This document shows, piece by piece, positions 1 to 11,896 of a stretch of DNA of 64,000 nucleotides; positions within the stretch are counted from its first letter, which is position 1; each line of letters opens with the position of its first letter. The translations under genes were made by a program, and so were the position numbers. The stretch is from Gigaspora margarita. Lineage: Eukaryota > Glomeromycota > Glomeromycetes > Diversisporales > Gigasporaceae. The stretch spans positions 61,806-125,805 of the forward strand of contig WTPW01001267.1 of NCBI GenBank assembly GCA_009809945.1, in the 5' to 3' direction. The notes below the pieces were generated by a model. It was not told the DNA's origin. It saw only the letters and a list, made by a program, of their open reading frames with translations, and ran no database searches.

Positions 1-55
1 AAAATTTTTTTATTTGAATTCTATGAATCCATAGAATTCAAATAAAAAAAATTTT
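1..55. repeat. Perfect hairpin at window edge
   Basis: Positions 5-25 pair base for base with 30-50 around the loop AATC, and A1-A4 can pair with T52-T55. The centre reads GAATTCTATG/CATAGAATTC. It may be the end or the whole of a tiny inverted-repeat element cut by the window edge; family unknown. Confidence 0.7.
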
Positions 56-952
56 ATTGACCTTGGTCAAGTGATTGTGGAGATACATTCGCTCAAAGTT
101 TTTAAAATTTTTATTTTTTTTTTCTGTAAATCGCTAGACGGGACAGTCCAAGAGATCGTAAGTCCGGGTTACACAAAAGTAGTCGATCTGTCTGGCGTTA
201 CCACAATCGGCAAAATAGAGATCACGTGACTTTTTTTCATTTTAATTGGCTGAAAGGCCAGAGATATATAGTTATATATCTCTAGCTAGAGATGCCTAGA
301 AGAACCCATATTAAAAATATTATGTAGTTCAATTTAGAAATTATTTTTTAGAAGTTAATTAATTAAATTTTTTTTAGTGACAATATTAAATTTTATTTAT
401 TATTTTGAGTTAAAATATTTTCTTTGGTGTTGATATTATGAGAAAAAAATTTACCAAATAGTTTGCATAAGGCTATGAAAACTTTGTTTTTATAATTAAT
501 ATAAATATATTAAGGGTATTAAGTTATTTTTGTTAAAAATAGTAAATAAAAATAGGTATTATATTTGGTTAGGAAAATGTTTTTTATATAATTTATTATT
601 ATGATTATTAATTTATTAATTGCGTTTATTATATTTTAATTAAGTTAGAATGTACAGTGTTATTAGACAAAGTTTGTGTATTTTTCTTTAAATAGTAAAG
701 CTTATCGCTATATTAAGGATAGTTGCAAATCTTTTATTTAATTGGAGGCTATATCAAATTTTCTTTTCGTAATAAATAAACTCATTATCCGGTAGTAAAA
801 AAAAAGCTTTAAGCAGTAAATAGTGCATCTCTACTTTTCTCATTAATCTCTTCATGCTAAACTAATGCATGCTCTGAGATACAATGAGTAGTTTTTCATA
901 ACCATTTTGCTTTTCATACAATACAGATATTTTCTTATATAGTAAAGATTCA
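56..952. other. AT-rich intergenic stretch, no gene seen
   Basis: No reading frame of interest. It contains a short palindrome around 264-290 (GATATATAGTTATATATC) and long A/T runs. Nothing else recognisable. Confidence 0.6.
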
Positions 953-955
953 TTA

Positions 956-1106
956 GGCAGTGACAGATATTACGTAATATCCTAGGGGGGGTCAAAAAAA
1001 ATTTTACATAAAACTAATTATGCAATTTGATTGGCTAATTGGTCTTATGTGGGGGGTGGGAGTAGCTCTCTGATAAAATGATATTATGTAATATCTGTCA
1101 CGGCCC
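956..1106. mobile_element. MITE, 151 bp, TTA target duplication
   Basis: Terminal inverted repeats are GGCAGTGACAGATATTA on the left and GGGCCGTGACAGATATTA on the right (read inward). TTA occurs on both sides (953-955, 1107-1109). A 3-bp TTA duplication suggests PIF/Harbinger. It has no coding capacity and a G-rich middle (GGGGGGTGGG near 1051). Confidence 0.8.
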
Positions 1107-1289
1107 TTACTAAATTTATCATTTAGTTTAGTATTAAATAGTAGTTATATACAACATATTTGACTAAATCAGAAATTTATTATTATACAAACTACCAAAC
1201 AATTTCAACTTAGCGCTAATGGATTCAAATTTTTAATCTAGCTAATACTTTTTCTAAATAAAAATAAATAATAATTAATTAATTAATTC

Positions 1290-1783
1290 GTGATCCACAT
1301 GTGACCAGTAAAAATTATATGATTTTCACTATTAAATTTTGCCTTTTTCAGAATCTGGCGTTTCCCTAAGGGTAAATCAATTTCGTACTAAATAAACCTC
1401 CCTTATGCATATAACAAACGTTGTAGAGGAGAAAAATATAAGCATAATAGTAGTTAAACCATTAAAATTGGCTCAGTGGATTATAAGATATAGGTGTATT
1501 TGTCCTCATGACTATAAATGTAAACAAAGAAGTATACAAATAGTTGTAAAGACAAAAATGCCTATATATTACGATCTGCTAGGCTGATTTTAATGTTTTA
1601 ACTACTATTATACTCGTAATTATCGATCACCTTTACAACTTTTGTTATGCATATATGAAAGGTTTACTTAGTACAAAATCGATTTATTCTTGGGAAGCAC
1701 TTGATTTCAAAAAAGGCAAAAATTACATAGTAAACATATCCCGCAGTTTACTATTTTTTTTTACTGGTTCACATGCGGATCAC
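1290..1783. mobile_element. Foldback element, family A copy 1
   Basis: Almost the whole element is one imperfect inverted repeat with arms of about 230 bp. Tips are GTGATCCACATGTGACCAG and, from the other end, GTGATCCGCATGTGAACCAG. Each arm holds the core AGTAGTTAAACCATTAAAAT (near 1450, reverse-complemented near 1590), also seen at 3725-4128 and 46280-46524. The short ORFs inside are by-products of the arms. No clear target duplication. Confidence 0.75.
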
Positions 1784-2351
1784 ATATTAAAATTTAAATA
1801 TTTAATAATAATTAATTTTAAAAATATATATATATATATAAATTACCTATTATATTAGATATACTATCTGAGCCAAAATGAATTAAAAAAATAATATATT
1901 TAAATTTTTTAATTTGAGAAATAATTTTATTTAAATAAAAATATAATGAGCATTAGTTTTTTCTAAATTAAGTATTTCAAGATAACACATATATAGAATA
2001 TTATTTATTAAATATTTAGCTATGATTGCTAAATGCTTGTTATCTGAAATAGTACTAGATTTATCAATCATCAAACTTTAGTATTTAGAAGTATTTAGTT
2101 TATTGAATAAACTTTTTTCAATAACATTACAAATACTATCTAAAAACCTATTTTTTGAATTGTTATTTGTATAACTACTGTATAATACTTTTGCTTTATT
2201 TTTCATATTGTGATGTTTTAAGAACATATATCTTATCTAAAATAATATATTCTTTATGATTACAAATTTGAGTTGTAACAAATTCATATAATTTGAAAAT
2301 AAATTAATAGATAAATAATTTTTAGTATAAAAATAAACATTTCTTATAAAT
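1784..2351. other. AT-rich stretch, nothing recognised
   Basis: Includes a TA run at 1828-1842. No gene and no inverted repeat pair that I could match. Confidence 0.5.
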
Positions 2352-3004
2352 AATATCCCTTAAACTGTAAAGCAAATCCAGGCAAATTTGTCTAGAAAAT
2401 TGCTATAAATATGCTTATGATCTATATTTTTTAAACTTAAAATATTTAATTAAATTTTTTTTTTGATAATATTTGAATATAAGGATTATATTATAGTAGT
2501 ATTTAATTTTATATTATAAGAAAAATGTTTAAGTTGCTTATAAGCTAAAAATAGACAAATTTTAAAAAATTTATTAGCCCAAAAAAATTATTTACTTATT
2601 CTTGGTAAATTCTATAAATATTAGCTCTAACTTTCTGTTTTAATACAATATGTAGTTTATAAAAAGAATTACAATTTTATTTATTGCAACTTTTATGATT
2701 TACTTGTAAAAATTAGGACTTGTATTAGAAGTGAAAATTTTTTTTATAGATGGGAACATATAAAATCTAAAGAAATTTTTATAGTAAAAATTTTAAAATA
2801 AAAACTTTAAACTTTTATTGCTTTAAAGTTTATTAATAATTTTAAAAATTTTTTTAATAAAGTTTATAAAATATGTTTTAAAGAAAATATTCTATAAATA
2901 ATATATACTCTATATTCTTAATAAAATTTTATTTTATTTAAAAAATTGTAAATATATTTAAAAAATCCAAGCAAATTTGCCTAGAAAACAGTTTAAGGGA
3001 TAAT
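2352..3004. mobile_element. Old inverted-repeat element, about 650 bp
   Basis: The left end (near 2353) has ATATCCCTTAAACTGT and the right end (near 2988) ACAGTTTAAGGGATAAT. Just inside both lies a self-palindromic block: CCAGGCAAATTTGTCTAG on the left, CCAAGCAAATTTGCCTAG on the right. The interior is A/T only, with no ORF. Class unknown; possible AAT flanks are not convincing. Confidence 0.5.
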
Positions 3005-3724
3005 GCTTAATTTTTTAATACCCAATTGCTTTGCAAATTAGTAATATTTTTTTGTTTGTTGTAGTTTGAAAAGCTCTTTAAATTCTTTGTACTTAGTTGC
3101 TTTTATATAAATTTTAAAGGATCCTAAATAATATATAGAGTTATATTGAAATTTTGAATAAAAAAGTTACTTTTTTATTCAAATATTATATTTAAAAAGT
3201 AGTTATTTGCAAAAAGGTTATATTTAAAAATGGATAAAGGCCTTTAATGTTATGTTATTTAAGATGGATAAAATAATAAATTTTAAATTGACTATATTTG
3301 AAATTTGAATAACAAAATAAATAAAAATTTGGTTGAAAAATAATTTTTTGAGATAAAAAATTTTTTGAAAGAAATTTTTTTTTAAAAAATGTTATTTTTG
3401 TTAAACAAATAAAATTACTTAAGGGTAGTCCACAGTTAAAGGGTATAAATTTTATAGTAAAATTGGTAGAGATTTACTAATTGCCTTATATAAAAATAGA
3501 ATCTTATGTAATTGTCTTCTTGATATTTTTAATTAATATACCAAGATAGGTTTAGACTGCCATTTTTTTGTATTTTTCAAGGGTTTCACTTTTCTTTCTT
3601 GGTTGCTTCACTAAAGATCATCAAAATTTGATAATTTGATTGGTCAAATATCATGTGATTCTGCTCCACTTTAGACAACCACATATTGGAACAATAGTAA
3701 ATTTTGAAATAAGTACAATATAAA

Positions 3725-4128
3725 CTTTTATTATATACTAAAATCTTGCAACTATGACTATGTTAAGTAATTTTTTATTAAGTTAACAACTCAAGTCAAT
3801 TAATTGAATATTGTAAAACTCACTGAGATACATCTAATAGTAGTTAGATCATTCAAATTGGCCTAGTATATATTGAGATATTGCTAAAAAATAATTGGCT
3901 AACTATATAAAATTTTATATAAACAAACTAAAAATTTTATATAGGCAGCCAATCATTTTTAGTGATATCTCAGCATATACTAGGCTGATTTGAATAATCA
4001 ACTATCATTAGATGCATCTCAGTAAGCTCATACAACTTTCAATTAATTGACTTGAGCTATTAACTTAATAAAAAAATCACTTATTATAGGTATGGTTGTA
4101 AGATTTCAGTATATAATAAAAAACATAG
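3725..4128. mobile_element. Foldback element, family A copy 2
   Basis: Arms of about 170-180 bp face each other around a 60-bp centre at about 3900-3955. Matching blocks include TCAAGTCAATTAATTGA (left arm near 3793) and TCAATTAATTGACTTGA (right arm near 4030), and GGCCTAGTATAT/ATATACTAGGCTGATTTG. The core TAATAGTAGTTAGATCATT is related to those at 1290-1783 and 46280-46524, while the outer arms differ from both. Confidence 0.75.
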
Positions 4129-4594
4129 TAATTTTCTCCAAATTCTAATATAAAAATAGTGCTAATCTTATCTGAATCAGTAATTAAATATTTTGACTAA
4201 TAACTTTAGTTTGAGTAAACTAAGAAAATTTTGTTTCTGTAATAATATAATATAAAGCTTAAATAATTAATTTACAGAATTTTTTTTGTTATAATATTAT
4301 TATCATTAGTCATAATTATTTTTATTTTACATAGTTATTGGGAGTCACGTGATGTGGGTTCTAGACTACATGCACCATATATAAAATAATTTTAATTAGT
4401 TCTAATAAAAAGTGAATAAAATTTACAAAAAGTTTATATTAAAGCCAATATAACCTCTATATATATTATTCAGGTCCTATTTTTAATATTTTCTAATTGA
4501 TATCTTGTTGTACCTACTGTAAATACTATCTTTCCATTTCTTTCTCTGCATAATATGCAAAATAATACTATCTTCAATTGCTTTTTTTTAACTA
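4129..4594. other. Gene-free stretch
   Basis: AT-rich sequence with one less AT-rich patch at 4337-4378 (GGGAGTCACGTGATGTGGG). No gene or matched repeat seen. Confidence 0.5.
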
Positions 4595-4932
4595 TGGTGC
4601 ACCAAGTCACTTCACATCAAATGTGCCAAATTTGGGTATATATAAATGCTTTTAGCCAATCAGAATGCGTTATATACTAATTCTGATTGGATTAAAAAAA
4701 TTATAAAAAAAAATTTTAAATTTTTTTATATTAAACACCAAAATTTTGAAAGCATAATAGCTTTAAACACTTATAACTTTAATTTATAAACTTTTTTAAA
4801 TATTCTAACTGATAATTTGGAAAGTACTAATGAAAAACAATAGTTTTTATCGGTTACATTTTTAAAAAATATTTAAAACTTAAGACTTTATAGATTTATA
4901 TGATTTTTGATGAGAAGTGACTTGGCGCACCA
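4595..4932. mobile_element. MITE, 338 bp, TA-flanked (Tc1/mariner type)
   Basis: Ends are TGGTGCACCAAGTCACTTC and, from the right, TGGTGCGCCAAGTCACTTC. TA is present on both sides (4593-4594, 4933-4934). A nested hairpin with CCAATCAGAAT/ATTCTGATTGG lies at about 4653-4690. No ORF. Confidence 0.8.
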
Positions 4933-5039
4933 TATAATTATATTCTAAACCAATTTTGATCTGAATTTTTGCAAGTATGAAATCTTTTAGTGAGTACTTG
5001 TTCTGTATTTGATATATGTTCTGTATCTATTACATTCTA

Positions 5040-5130
5040 TTACATGTTCTGTATCTGCTGATACTTGTTCTGTATCTGATACTTGTTCTGTATCTGATAC
5101 TTGTTCTGTATCTGATACTTGTGCTGTATC
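5040..5130. repeat. 18-bp minisatellite
   Basis: About five head-to-tail units of TGATACTTGTTCTGTATC. Because 18 is a multiple of three, the array keeps one frame open (SVSDTC repeated), giving a spurious small ORF at 5009-5209. Confidence 0.85.
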
Positions 5131-6440
5131 TGAACTAGAAGATAATTCTTCATGTCTTCATTTTTTTTGCAATAAATTTGTTTTTTTTTCTTATTTGTTA
5201 ATTCAGTAGAAGAAAAAAAATCAGTTTATACTAGTTTTGGGACATTGCTAATTATAAAAAATAGTTAAAAAAAATAAAAAATAAAAATTTGAGATTTAAT
5301 GCTAAATTATTAAAATATTTGTTCAAGTTGATGAAAGTCAATAGATAGCAAGGCAGAGATATGGCAGAAACGACCTAGCCAGGTTGTGCAAATTAGGATT
5401 CTAGTTGAAACCAGTATTGGTAGTCAATTTGACTGAATCAGGCATATAATTAATGTCACACATGCTTTCAAGTATAATTTAATTAGTTTCCTATTTCAGG
5501 ACCGATTAGATAGATAAGCGCAAATAATACCTTTCCAGCATAAAGAGAGAAATTTGCATCTGAACCCTCCCACCTGTGCTGAATCCTGCCATTTTTGTAG
5601 TACCTCTAAAACTTCATGTCAGCCCACTTTATGCAGTGTGAGGGGCCACCGACTAATGCTATATAGCATGAATTCAGTTACATCTAGCGCAATTATAGTT
5701 GCTGTTTCTGGAAGCTTATTCCTTCTCAGTTTCTTTGAATAATTTCAGATTGTGATATATTTAATTATTTATTTTATGAAGTCTAAATTTTACTATAGTA
5801 AAATTAGCCAATTAGCATTAAATGATCATTCGCGACAAAATTTACGCAAATAGGGCAATTTTCATGCATATGGGCAAATTTTCGTGTGTATGGGGCAAAA
5901 TTTGTACAAATAGGGCATACGTTGCGCTATATACAGTATACTAAGAGCCTAATTATATTTAATGATACGTGCAAATTTAAATCTATATGACTGCTTATGA
6001 CCCATATCCCTGCTGGCTTGCATATAGCTAAATTTTTCACTGATATAATTTCATTGTATAACTTATAATAATTAGTTAAATCATGCGTAGAACATTCTCA
6101 AATTAGTGTTTGCAGTCGATAATTATCTATCAGACCAAAATCGAATAGTTGACTTTTCTAGTCGATATTTATAAATTTAACTAGTCAATTAGATGTTCTG
6201 ATTGCATGTTCTTTTCGCTGATTAAAGCACTGATTATCGATTATAAGTTAGTAAACCACCATGAGAAAATAACCCCGACCATAAGAGTGCCCATCGGGAC
6301 CTCTTATAACTACTTCCACAGATCAATATATTCGCATCACATGAACTCTTCATACTATTTGTAACATTATATGTGTTAACCATTATATCGACTAACTAAA
6401 GTAGATCAACTGCTATCATTATCTCAAGCATCTCCATAGT
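5131..6440. other. Gene-free stretch with short repeats
   Basis: A less AT-rich patch at 5330-5740 shows no family I recognise on either strand. At 5831-5920 there are three to four degenerate units of about 26 bp built on AAATTT..GCAAATAGGGC. From 5930 to 6440 nothing is recognised. Confidence 0.5.
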
Positions 6441-8573
6441 TAGGCCTCCGCATGGCCGGGGAGAGCCGGGTAATAGCAATACCCTAGCCCTACTCGTCTG
6501 TGTAAGGGCTTGACTTCTGAGCCCCTACCCTTACTCTAGGGCTCAAAATTTGATGCCCTAGCCCGGCCCGCAAAACCCGCGGGTACCCGTGGGTACCTAT
6601 GGGCTTATTAATAGAAAGACTGCCCCAAATTAGATCAGCTAAAGTAGAACGAGTTTTAAATTCATAGTCTGCCGGGTGACTGGTTGCCCAGTTATTTAAT
6701 TCATACGATTGGCTGATTTTTGTCAGCTCAGATTAGTATAACACTCGTTCAACTAAAACAAAAACCAGTTTTTTTTTAGTATATCAAATATCATCCATTC
6801 GATCATATGTTCAACTCATAATTATAAGTTGAGATCCTTTCATCTAATCATCAATTTCATTAATTTCTCAATTTTTACCTATCTATTCTTTAATTGATAG
6901 TGTCTAGATTATATATCAAACACCATACTTTATCTTCGTTACAATGCATACATTTGCTATAATTATAGGACTTTATATTTCATTTTATTTATATTCATTT
7001 TTTAGTTCACCAACTAATTAACGCGAATAAATGCAAATTAATAGATTTATTAGTTTGTTTAGATACTTAAATTAATAAATGTTCATTATATTTACAGATT
7101 ATATTGCGCAAATAAAATGAATTAGATAGTAATTTTATTAAATTAATAATGAATTATTTTAAATACTTAATAATTGTTCTTTACACTCATGATCTAAAAT
7201 AAAATTATAAATACCAGGAACGTAGTTTACAGGCAACTATCTGTGTGCAAAATCTTGGATCTTATTGGATGGTGTTAAATCAATCATAGTTTCACTTGTA
7301 TAATCACGTATATTGGGTAATTTGATACTTATTAATATTGATTTGCTTATGTTTGTTTAGTCCATATAAAATCGATTTTTGTGGATTTCATTTGATAAAC
7401 TTGTGGCTGTGCACAGTTTCCAAATTTTGTTAAGTTCGTCAGCGAAGTGACCATTGCGAGATCATCTGACTTTATTGCAGTATATGATTTTAGCAAATTT
7501 AGATTTCTATGAATATCGGTAAATAGGATATATTGAAGTAGGGTTAGAGGGTATGTATGGGAGGTTGTGGGCATGCGGACGTTAAGAGATGAAGTTTATA
7601 CGTAAGGTTTTTTGTTCAGAAGGGAGGAAGCTATCTTTTGTTTTGCTATCACTCGCCTTGGTAAAGGCTGGATCTATCTCCCTCCCACCCCCATTTAAGT
7701 GACCTTGCAAGTAGGGATAGGAATCGATTTAGTCGATTCCTAGCTCTACCTGCAAGTATCAGTAACGTCGGTCTGGTTGGGCGATATATTGGATGGTTAA
7801 GGATCCACGGCTGCAGTGGTAGTATAAAGTTCTTTGCAGTCAGTTTTTGGGCTCCACGGGTGCGTGAGCAGTGGAAGGGCCCTTATTAGTGGATAGTTAG
7901 GCTCCGTGGCTGCAGTAGCAGTGTAAGAACCTGAAATAGATACTTCAAAATGACGCCCCGATTCTCTTTTTAGCTATATGGATGAATGTTAGCTATCTTT
8001 GTTATGTTTGGGGTTTCATGTAATTGGTGGGGTGCAGTTTAGGCCTTGGGGTTTAGGAAATTTGTGAAGAGGTCAGTAGTTTATGCGTTTGACAGTTGGG
8101 AGAGTTAGTCCTAGTCTAGAGACTTTTGTCATAGGTATTGAAGTTTGAGTATGTAACGCAGAGCTTTGCTAATTTTGAACTTTACCCATAATTTCTTCAA
8201 ATCATGTATAATCTTAAAAGTGCTCGAATCATCTAATCGAGTTTATTCATAAGTTTACGTTCCTGGTTTCATGTGACAGCGTCGCGCAGCTACCTTATGA
8301 TAATTATTCCCGAAATTGAGTAGCTTGTATCAGTATAAATCGATAAAAATTAGACAATAATATGAACTGAAATTCACATGAAATATAAATAATGGGTACC
8401 CGTGGGTATGGGAGTCGGGTAGCGATACTACCCAAGCCCTACCCGTTTGTGTAAGGGCTTAGTTTTTTGAGCCCTTACCCTTACCCTAGGGCTTGGGATT
8501 TGATACCCTAGCCCGGCCCTTGTGGGCCTACCCGCAGGTACCCATGGGTAGCCAAAGCCCATGCGGAGGCCTA
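6441..8573. mobile_element. hAT-like non-autonomous element, 2.1 kb
   Basis: Terminal inverted repeats are TAGGCCTCCGCATGG...CCATGCGGAGGCCTA. The 8-bp target duplication TCCATAGT lies at 6433-6440 and 8574-8581, exact. Next to each end is a direct repeat of about 130-150 bp (6455-6610, 8395-8560) containing GTGTAAGGGCTT and CCCTAGCCCGGCCC. The interior has no convincing ORF; it holds a diverged duplication around 7795-7930 (CACGGCTGCAGTGGTAGT, CGTGGCTGCAGTAGCAGT). The layout looks like two copies of a 185-bp MITE, each missing its inner end, moved as one unit. Confidence 0.8.
7712..7748. mobile_element. 37-bp micro-MITE
   Basis: TAGGGATAGGAATCGA and its near inverse TAGAGCTAGGAATCGA meet with only a few bases between them. 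Flanks are CTTGCAAG (7704-7711) and CCTGCAAG (7749-7756), an 8-bp duplication with one mismatch. TAGGG start and 8-bp duplication fit the hAT style. It is too short to carry more than the ends. Confidence 0.6.
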
Positions 8574-8759
8574 TCCATAGTGTAATTTTTAGTAATCGAA
8601 ATATTGCACAAGTATTGTGATATTGAGAAGATCAAATTATAAGACTATTTTGCATTCTTGTTTGACTGAAAGATTTTTAACAAGATGCTTGGCCCGGCTG
8701 ACCTGGCCGATTAATTTTGGCAGCCGGTTCGGCCTGAGAATTTGGCATCAGTTTGTATC

Positions 8760-8935
8760 ACTATCTCAGGGACATACCTCTCTGGGCATGCATTTTTTCA
8801 AAAATTTATATATAAAAAAAATTGTTAAACAAAAAATTTTTGGGGCATGCCTATAGGGCATGCTTTTAAAACAAAAAACCAGAGGCATGCCCAGGGGGTA
8901 TGCCCAAAAATTTTTTTATGCCCCCAGCCCTAGTC
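8760..8935. repeat. GGCATGCC-rich inverted repeat cluster
   Basis: GGCATGC or its inverse recurs five times, alternating with A/T runs, and the outer parts are roughly inverse to each other (CTGGGCATGC..AAAAATTT and AAATTTT..GGGCATGCC). It looks like a small TIR element, but I could not fix its ends. Confidence 0.45.
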
Positions 8936-9096
8936 AAAAATAGCTTATTTCACAAATATTTGCATAAGAAACCACTTATTATACTATTAGAGTACGTAAA
9001 TTCAAAGCCTAACTAGACACTAACCCTAACATAAACGAACTTTAAAAAATTCTGTTGATGCATCACATTGATCACGTGCTAGTGAAAATTTTGGTG

Positions 9097-10064
9097 CAGG
9101 GATGATATTTTTTATGGCGGAATAACATAAATTTTGGTTTATTTAACATATAAAGCAACCGCATAAAAATTCCGCGGGCACGATGATTTTAAACCAATCA
9201 CAGCTCAGGATCAGGTGTAACATGAAAACGAACGTCTTTTTCAAAAATCGTCCATAACGCAAAATTTGGCTTACGAAACCACCTTCTGCGTCTTAACAAA
9301 AAAAATTCCTTGCAATTTTGCTATATATATGGAGCTCTTGTTAACGTCTTTTGAACGCTCATCCTTACCCTAATATTGAAATTACCTTTTTAATCGATCT
9401 GTGATTTATTTTTGGCCTATAGAATTTTAGCGCATATCATCACATGTCCGCGGAAATTTATGCGGTTGCTATGTATTATGGTAAAATTTGTGATTGTTTG
9501 TGAAGAAATTTTGTAGCGGTATAAAGTAAATTTTGTGATTTGTTGTGGATCAATTTGAAGCGATTTTGTGGGTTAATTTGAATTTTGTGAAATTTTGCGA
9601 TGATAGTTTATAAAAAATTCTATATAAAAATTTAAAAAAATCTATAATATAAAATATAAAAAAAAGCTGTTTATATAAGATTTCTCAATCTTGGTTGAAA
9701 TACATCATAAATAATTGTTTGAGTGATTCTTTAGATAAACTTTGACGGTCATCATCTAAAAAGGCACTATATAAGGATCAACAGCACAGCTTGATACGGG
9801 TAACCAAATATAATTGAGAAAGAATAGGTAAATGAGTTGCTAGATTATTTCAATATACTTCTAATTCAGCAATTCATTTTCATTAATATTATCAATTTCT
9901 AATCCGAAATAAATACCTTTCATGAGTGTTTTATTGTGAAATTATGTGCATATATAACTTATATCTAAAAAAAAAGTTTGATCGATTTTTGTGAAATTTT
10001 GTGGCAAATTTTGTGATTATCACAAAATTTTGACTTTGTGATATTTTGTGAAACATCGTCCCTG
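9097..10064. mobile_element. hAT-like non-autonomous element, 968 bp
   Basis: Ends are CAGGGATGAT on the left and CAGGGACGAT from the right. Flanks TTTTGGTG (9089-9096) and TTTTAGTG (10065-10072) form an 8-bp duplication with one mismatch. Subterminal sequence repeats TTTTGTGAAATTTTGTG many times (9480-9600, 9980-10050). A second MITE (9155-9469) sits inside. No transposase ORF. Confidence 0.7.
9155..9469. mobile_element. MITE nested in 9097-10064
   Basis: Ends are GCAACCGCATAAAAATTCCG and, from the right, GCAACCGCATAAATTTCCG, each followed by CCGCGG-type sequence. The interior holds CAGGATCAGGTGTAACATGA, shared with 12990-13170, then an internal block (AACAAAAAAAATTCCTTGC, then TACCCTAATATTG) discussed under findings. 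Target duplication unclear. Confidence 0.7.
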
Positions 10065-10131
10065 TTTTAGTGGCGATCTAGGAAAATTTTTTTATTTCTA
10101 AATAACGCATGAATTGTGCAACATAGAAGTC

Positions 10132-11377
10132 ATGTCTTCTGAAACAGAACTTGATAAATTTGTTTTTATTGAAAAATGGGAAACAGAAGCTCTGATCACT
10201 TTTTGCGAGAACATGAGTTAAAGCTTGACGAGGAAGATTTCAATATTCTTCACAAGGCAAAAATTACTGGTCAAAGTTTCCTTATGATGACCGAAAACAA
10301 GTTTATTAAAGCTAGAATAGCGTTTGGTCCCCCAATAATACTCGCGAAAGAAGTGGCGTCGTTCAAAAATAGAACGAAAGATCATTTTCATCGTACTGTA
10401 CCGTAGAAGACCTGAGAGAAGTGTTTAAACTATATAAATCAGTGGGGATAGTATCATTGATATACCACAATTCGAACCAGGTTGATATAGTTAATAGTAT
10501 CTGTGAACTAGGTAAATTTACTTAATACACTTTCTTTCATTTATTCTAGTCACTCATAAACTCGATTCATCTTTATGTTTCTGTGTAGAAGACGTTAAAC
10601 GAAAATTAGAAAACATGGGTAATTGATAGTAATGAAGCAATGCAATATGAATACATATTAGCAATTTTGCATGCATCAGTTACCGCACTCAAAAGTATTA
10701 CTAAGGATCGTATCCGAGTTTCGCCTCAGTTTGGAGTATCCGGCATTAATGATTATGGTTGTGTAGACTATGCAATTAGAAAAATCATAGGCCAGTCGGC
10801 CGAAGAAATTCTAGGTATTACTGAAGGAAACCTCCCCAACTAAAAATGAGGGTATTGTAAAACATCATGCAATGCAAGGCTTCGTGCAAAGTAAGTTTCC
10901 TTGCTTTATTCGTTTAGAGTTTTTTTGCTAACACGAATAACATAGATACTACTTATTTCAGTCGAACAAAGATAAAAATCGATGAACTTGACTATGATGG
11001 TATAGTCTCAACTGGGACTGAATAGATCTGCATACAACAGATAGTATTTATTGCACTAGCCAAAAGGTATACCGTATTCCACTTGATGAAAATTCTCTTA
11101 ATGATGATTAAGACACAATGTTAAGGAAATTTTAGAAATAATTATTGGCATCTTGGAAGATCGAGCAGTTCACCGGCAAAAAAGAAACAAAGAATCGAAG
11201 AATATTTAAAAAAAGAGGGTAAAACCAAGTAGTATTTTTGAATATCAGTGAAAATAGGAATTAATTATTCATCATTTTCTATCGAAATTTGTGCCAGATA
11301 GCACTTCTGTTTCAACGGGAATATCGATGGAAGAAATCCTAGAATTTACTTCCAAAATAGATAAACAAAAGCAATAA
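10132..11377 (+). pseudogene. Decayed host gene: SAM-like plus nuclease-like domain
   Basis: This is a multi-exon gene remnant. The start ATG at 10132 gives MSSETELDKFVFIEKWETEA and then the frame shifts in a T run near 10200; the shifted frame continues as a SAM-like domain to about 10406 (FLREHELKLDEEDFNIL, ITGQSFLMM). Probable introns are 10512-10549, 10891-10971 and about 11219-11299, all GT..AG. The block at 10640-10843 carries VDYAIRKIIGQSAEEILGIT, resembling from memory an uncharacterised Rhizophagus family with a SAM domain and a PD-(D/E)XK-like or Crinkler-related nuclease core. A C-terminal part ends at 11377 (MEEILEFTSKIDKQKQ). Several in-frame stops and shifts across the body argue for a pseudogene, although some could be sequencing errors in homopolymers. 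No neighbouring host gene. Domain names are inference. Confidence 0.6.
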
Positions 11378-11761
11378 TGTTACAAATTTTGTTCAATTAT
11401 CTTTCTCCTAAATGCATGTCATACCTTTACAAAAATAAAATTGCACATCATAAAAATGTTGATCCATCACATTTTGCTGTGGAGAATTGAGTGACCCGCG
11501 CTAATTTTCAAATAAGGGAGATGGGCACGTTAGTAACGTATTATTTCTTATTATTTCTAATTGTAGTAAAGATACAAAATTCAACCTGATCAACGGATCA
11601 TTGAGTTTAATAATTTATTTATTTTCTAGATTGCATTTGAAAGTAATAAAGTAATAATGTTAATCATTCATCATCATAGGTAATAATTGTTGGAAATCCG
11701 ATCATTGTGAAATTTAGGGTCTCAATTTAAAAAATATAAGCTCTACCAAAATCCACCTATA

Positions 11762-11896
11762 CCGTAAAAGATCATATACAAGATCCCCCATATATCAGAC
11801 CCACACTCATTTTTTACTAATTAATTTCTTTTTTTCACTAATTAATTTTTTTGGTGGAATGTAAGAGACCCAGGTCTTGTATATGATCTTTCACGG
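11762..11896. mobile_element. MITE, 135 bp, TA-flanked
   Basis: Ends are CCGTAAAAGATCATATACAA and, from the right, CCGTGAAAGATCATATACAA. TA lies at 11760-11761 and 11897-11898, which fits Tc1/mariner. Just downstream is a telomere-like CTAACCCTAAACCCTAAC (11915-11932). It lies shortly after the pseudogene at 10132-11377. Confidence 0.8.

Noticed and set aside
5009-5209. Small secreted or cysteine-rich repeat protein
   Set aside because: It is produced by the 18-bp minisatellite and has no conserved start context or homologue that I know.
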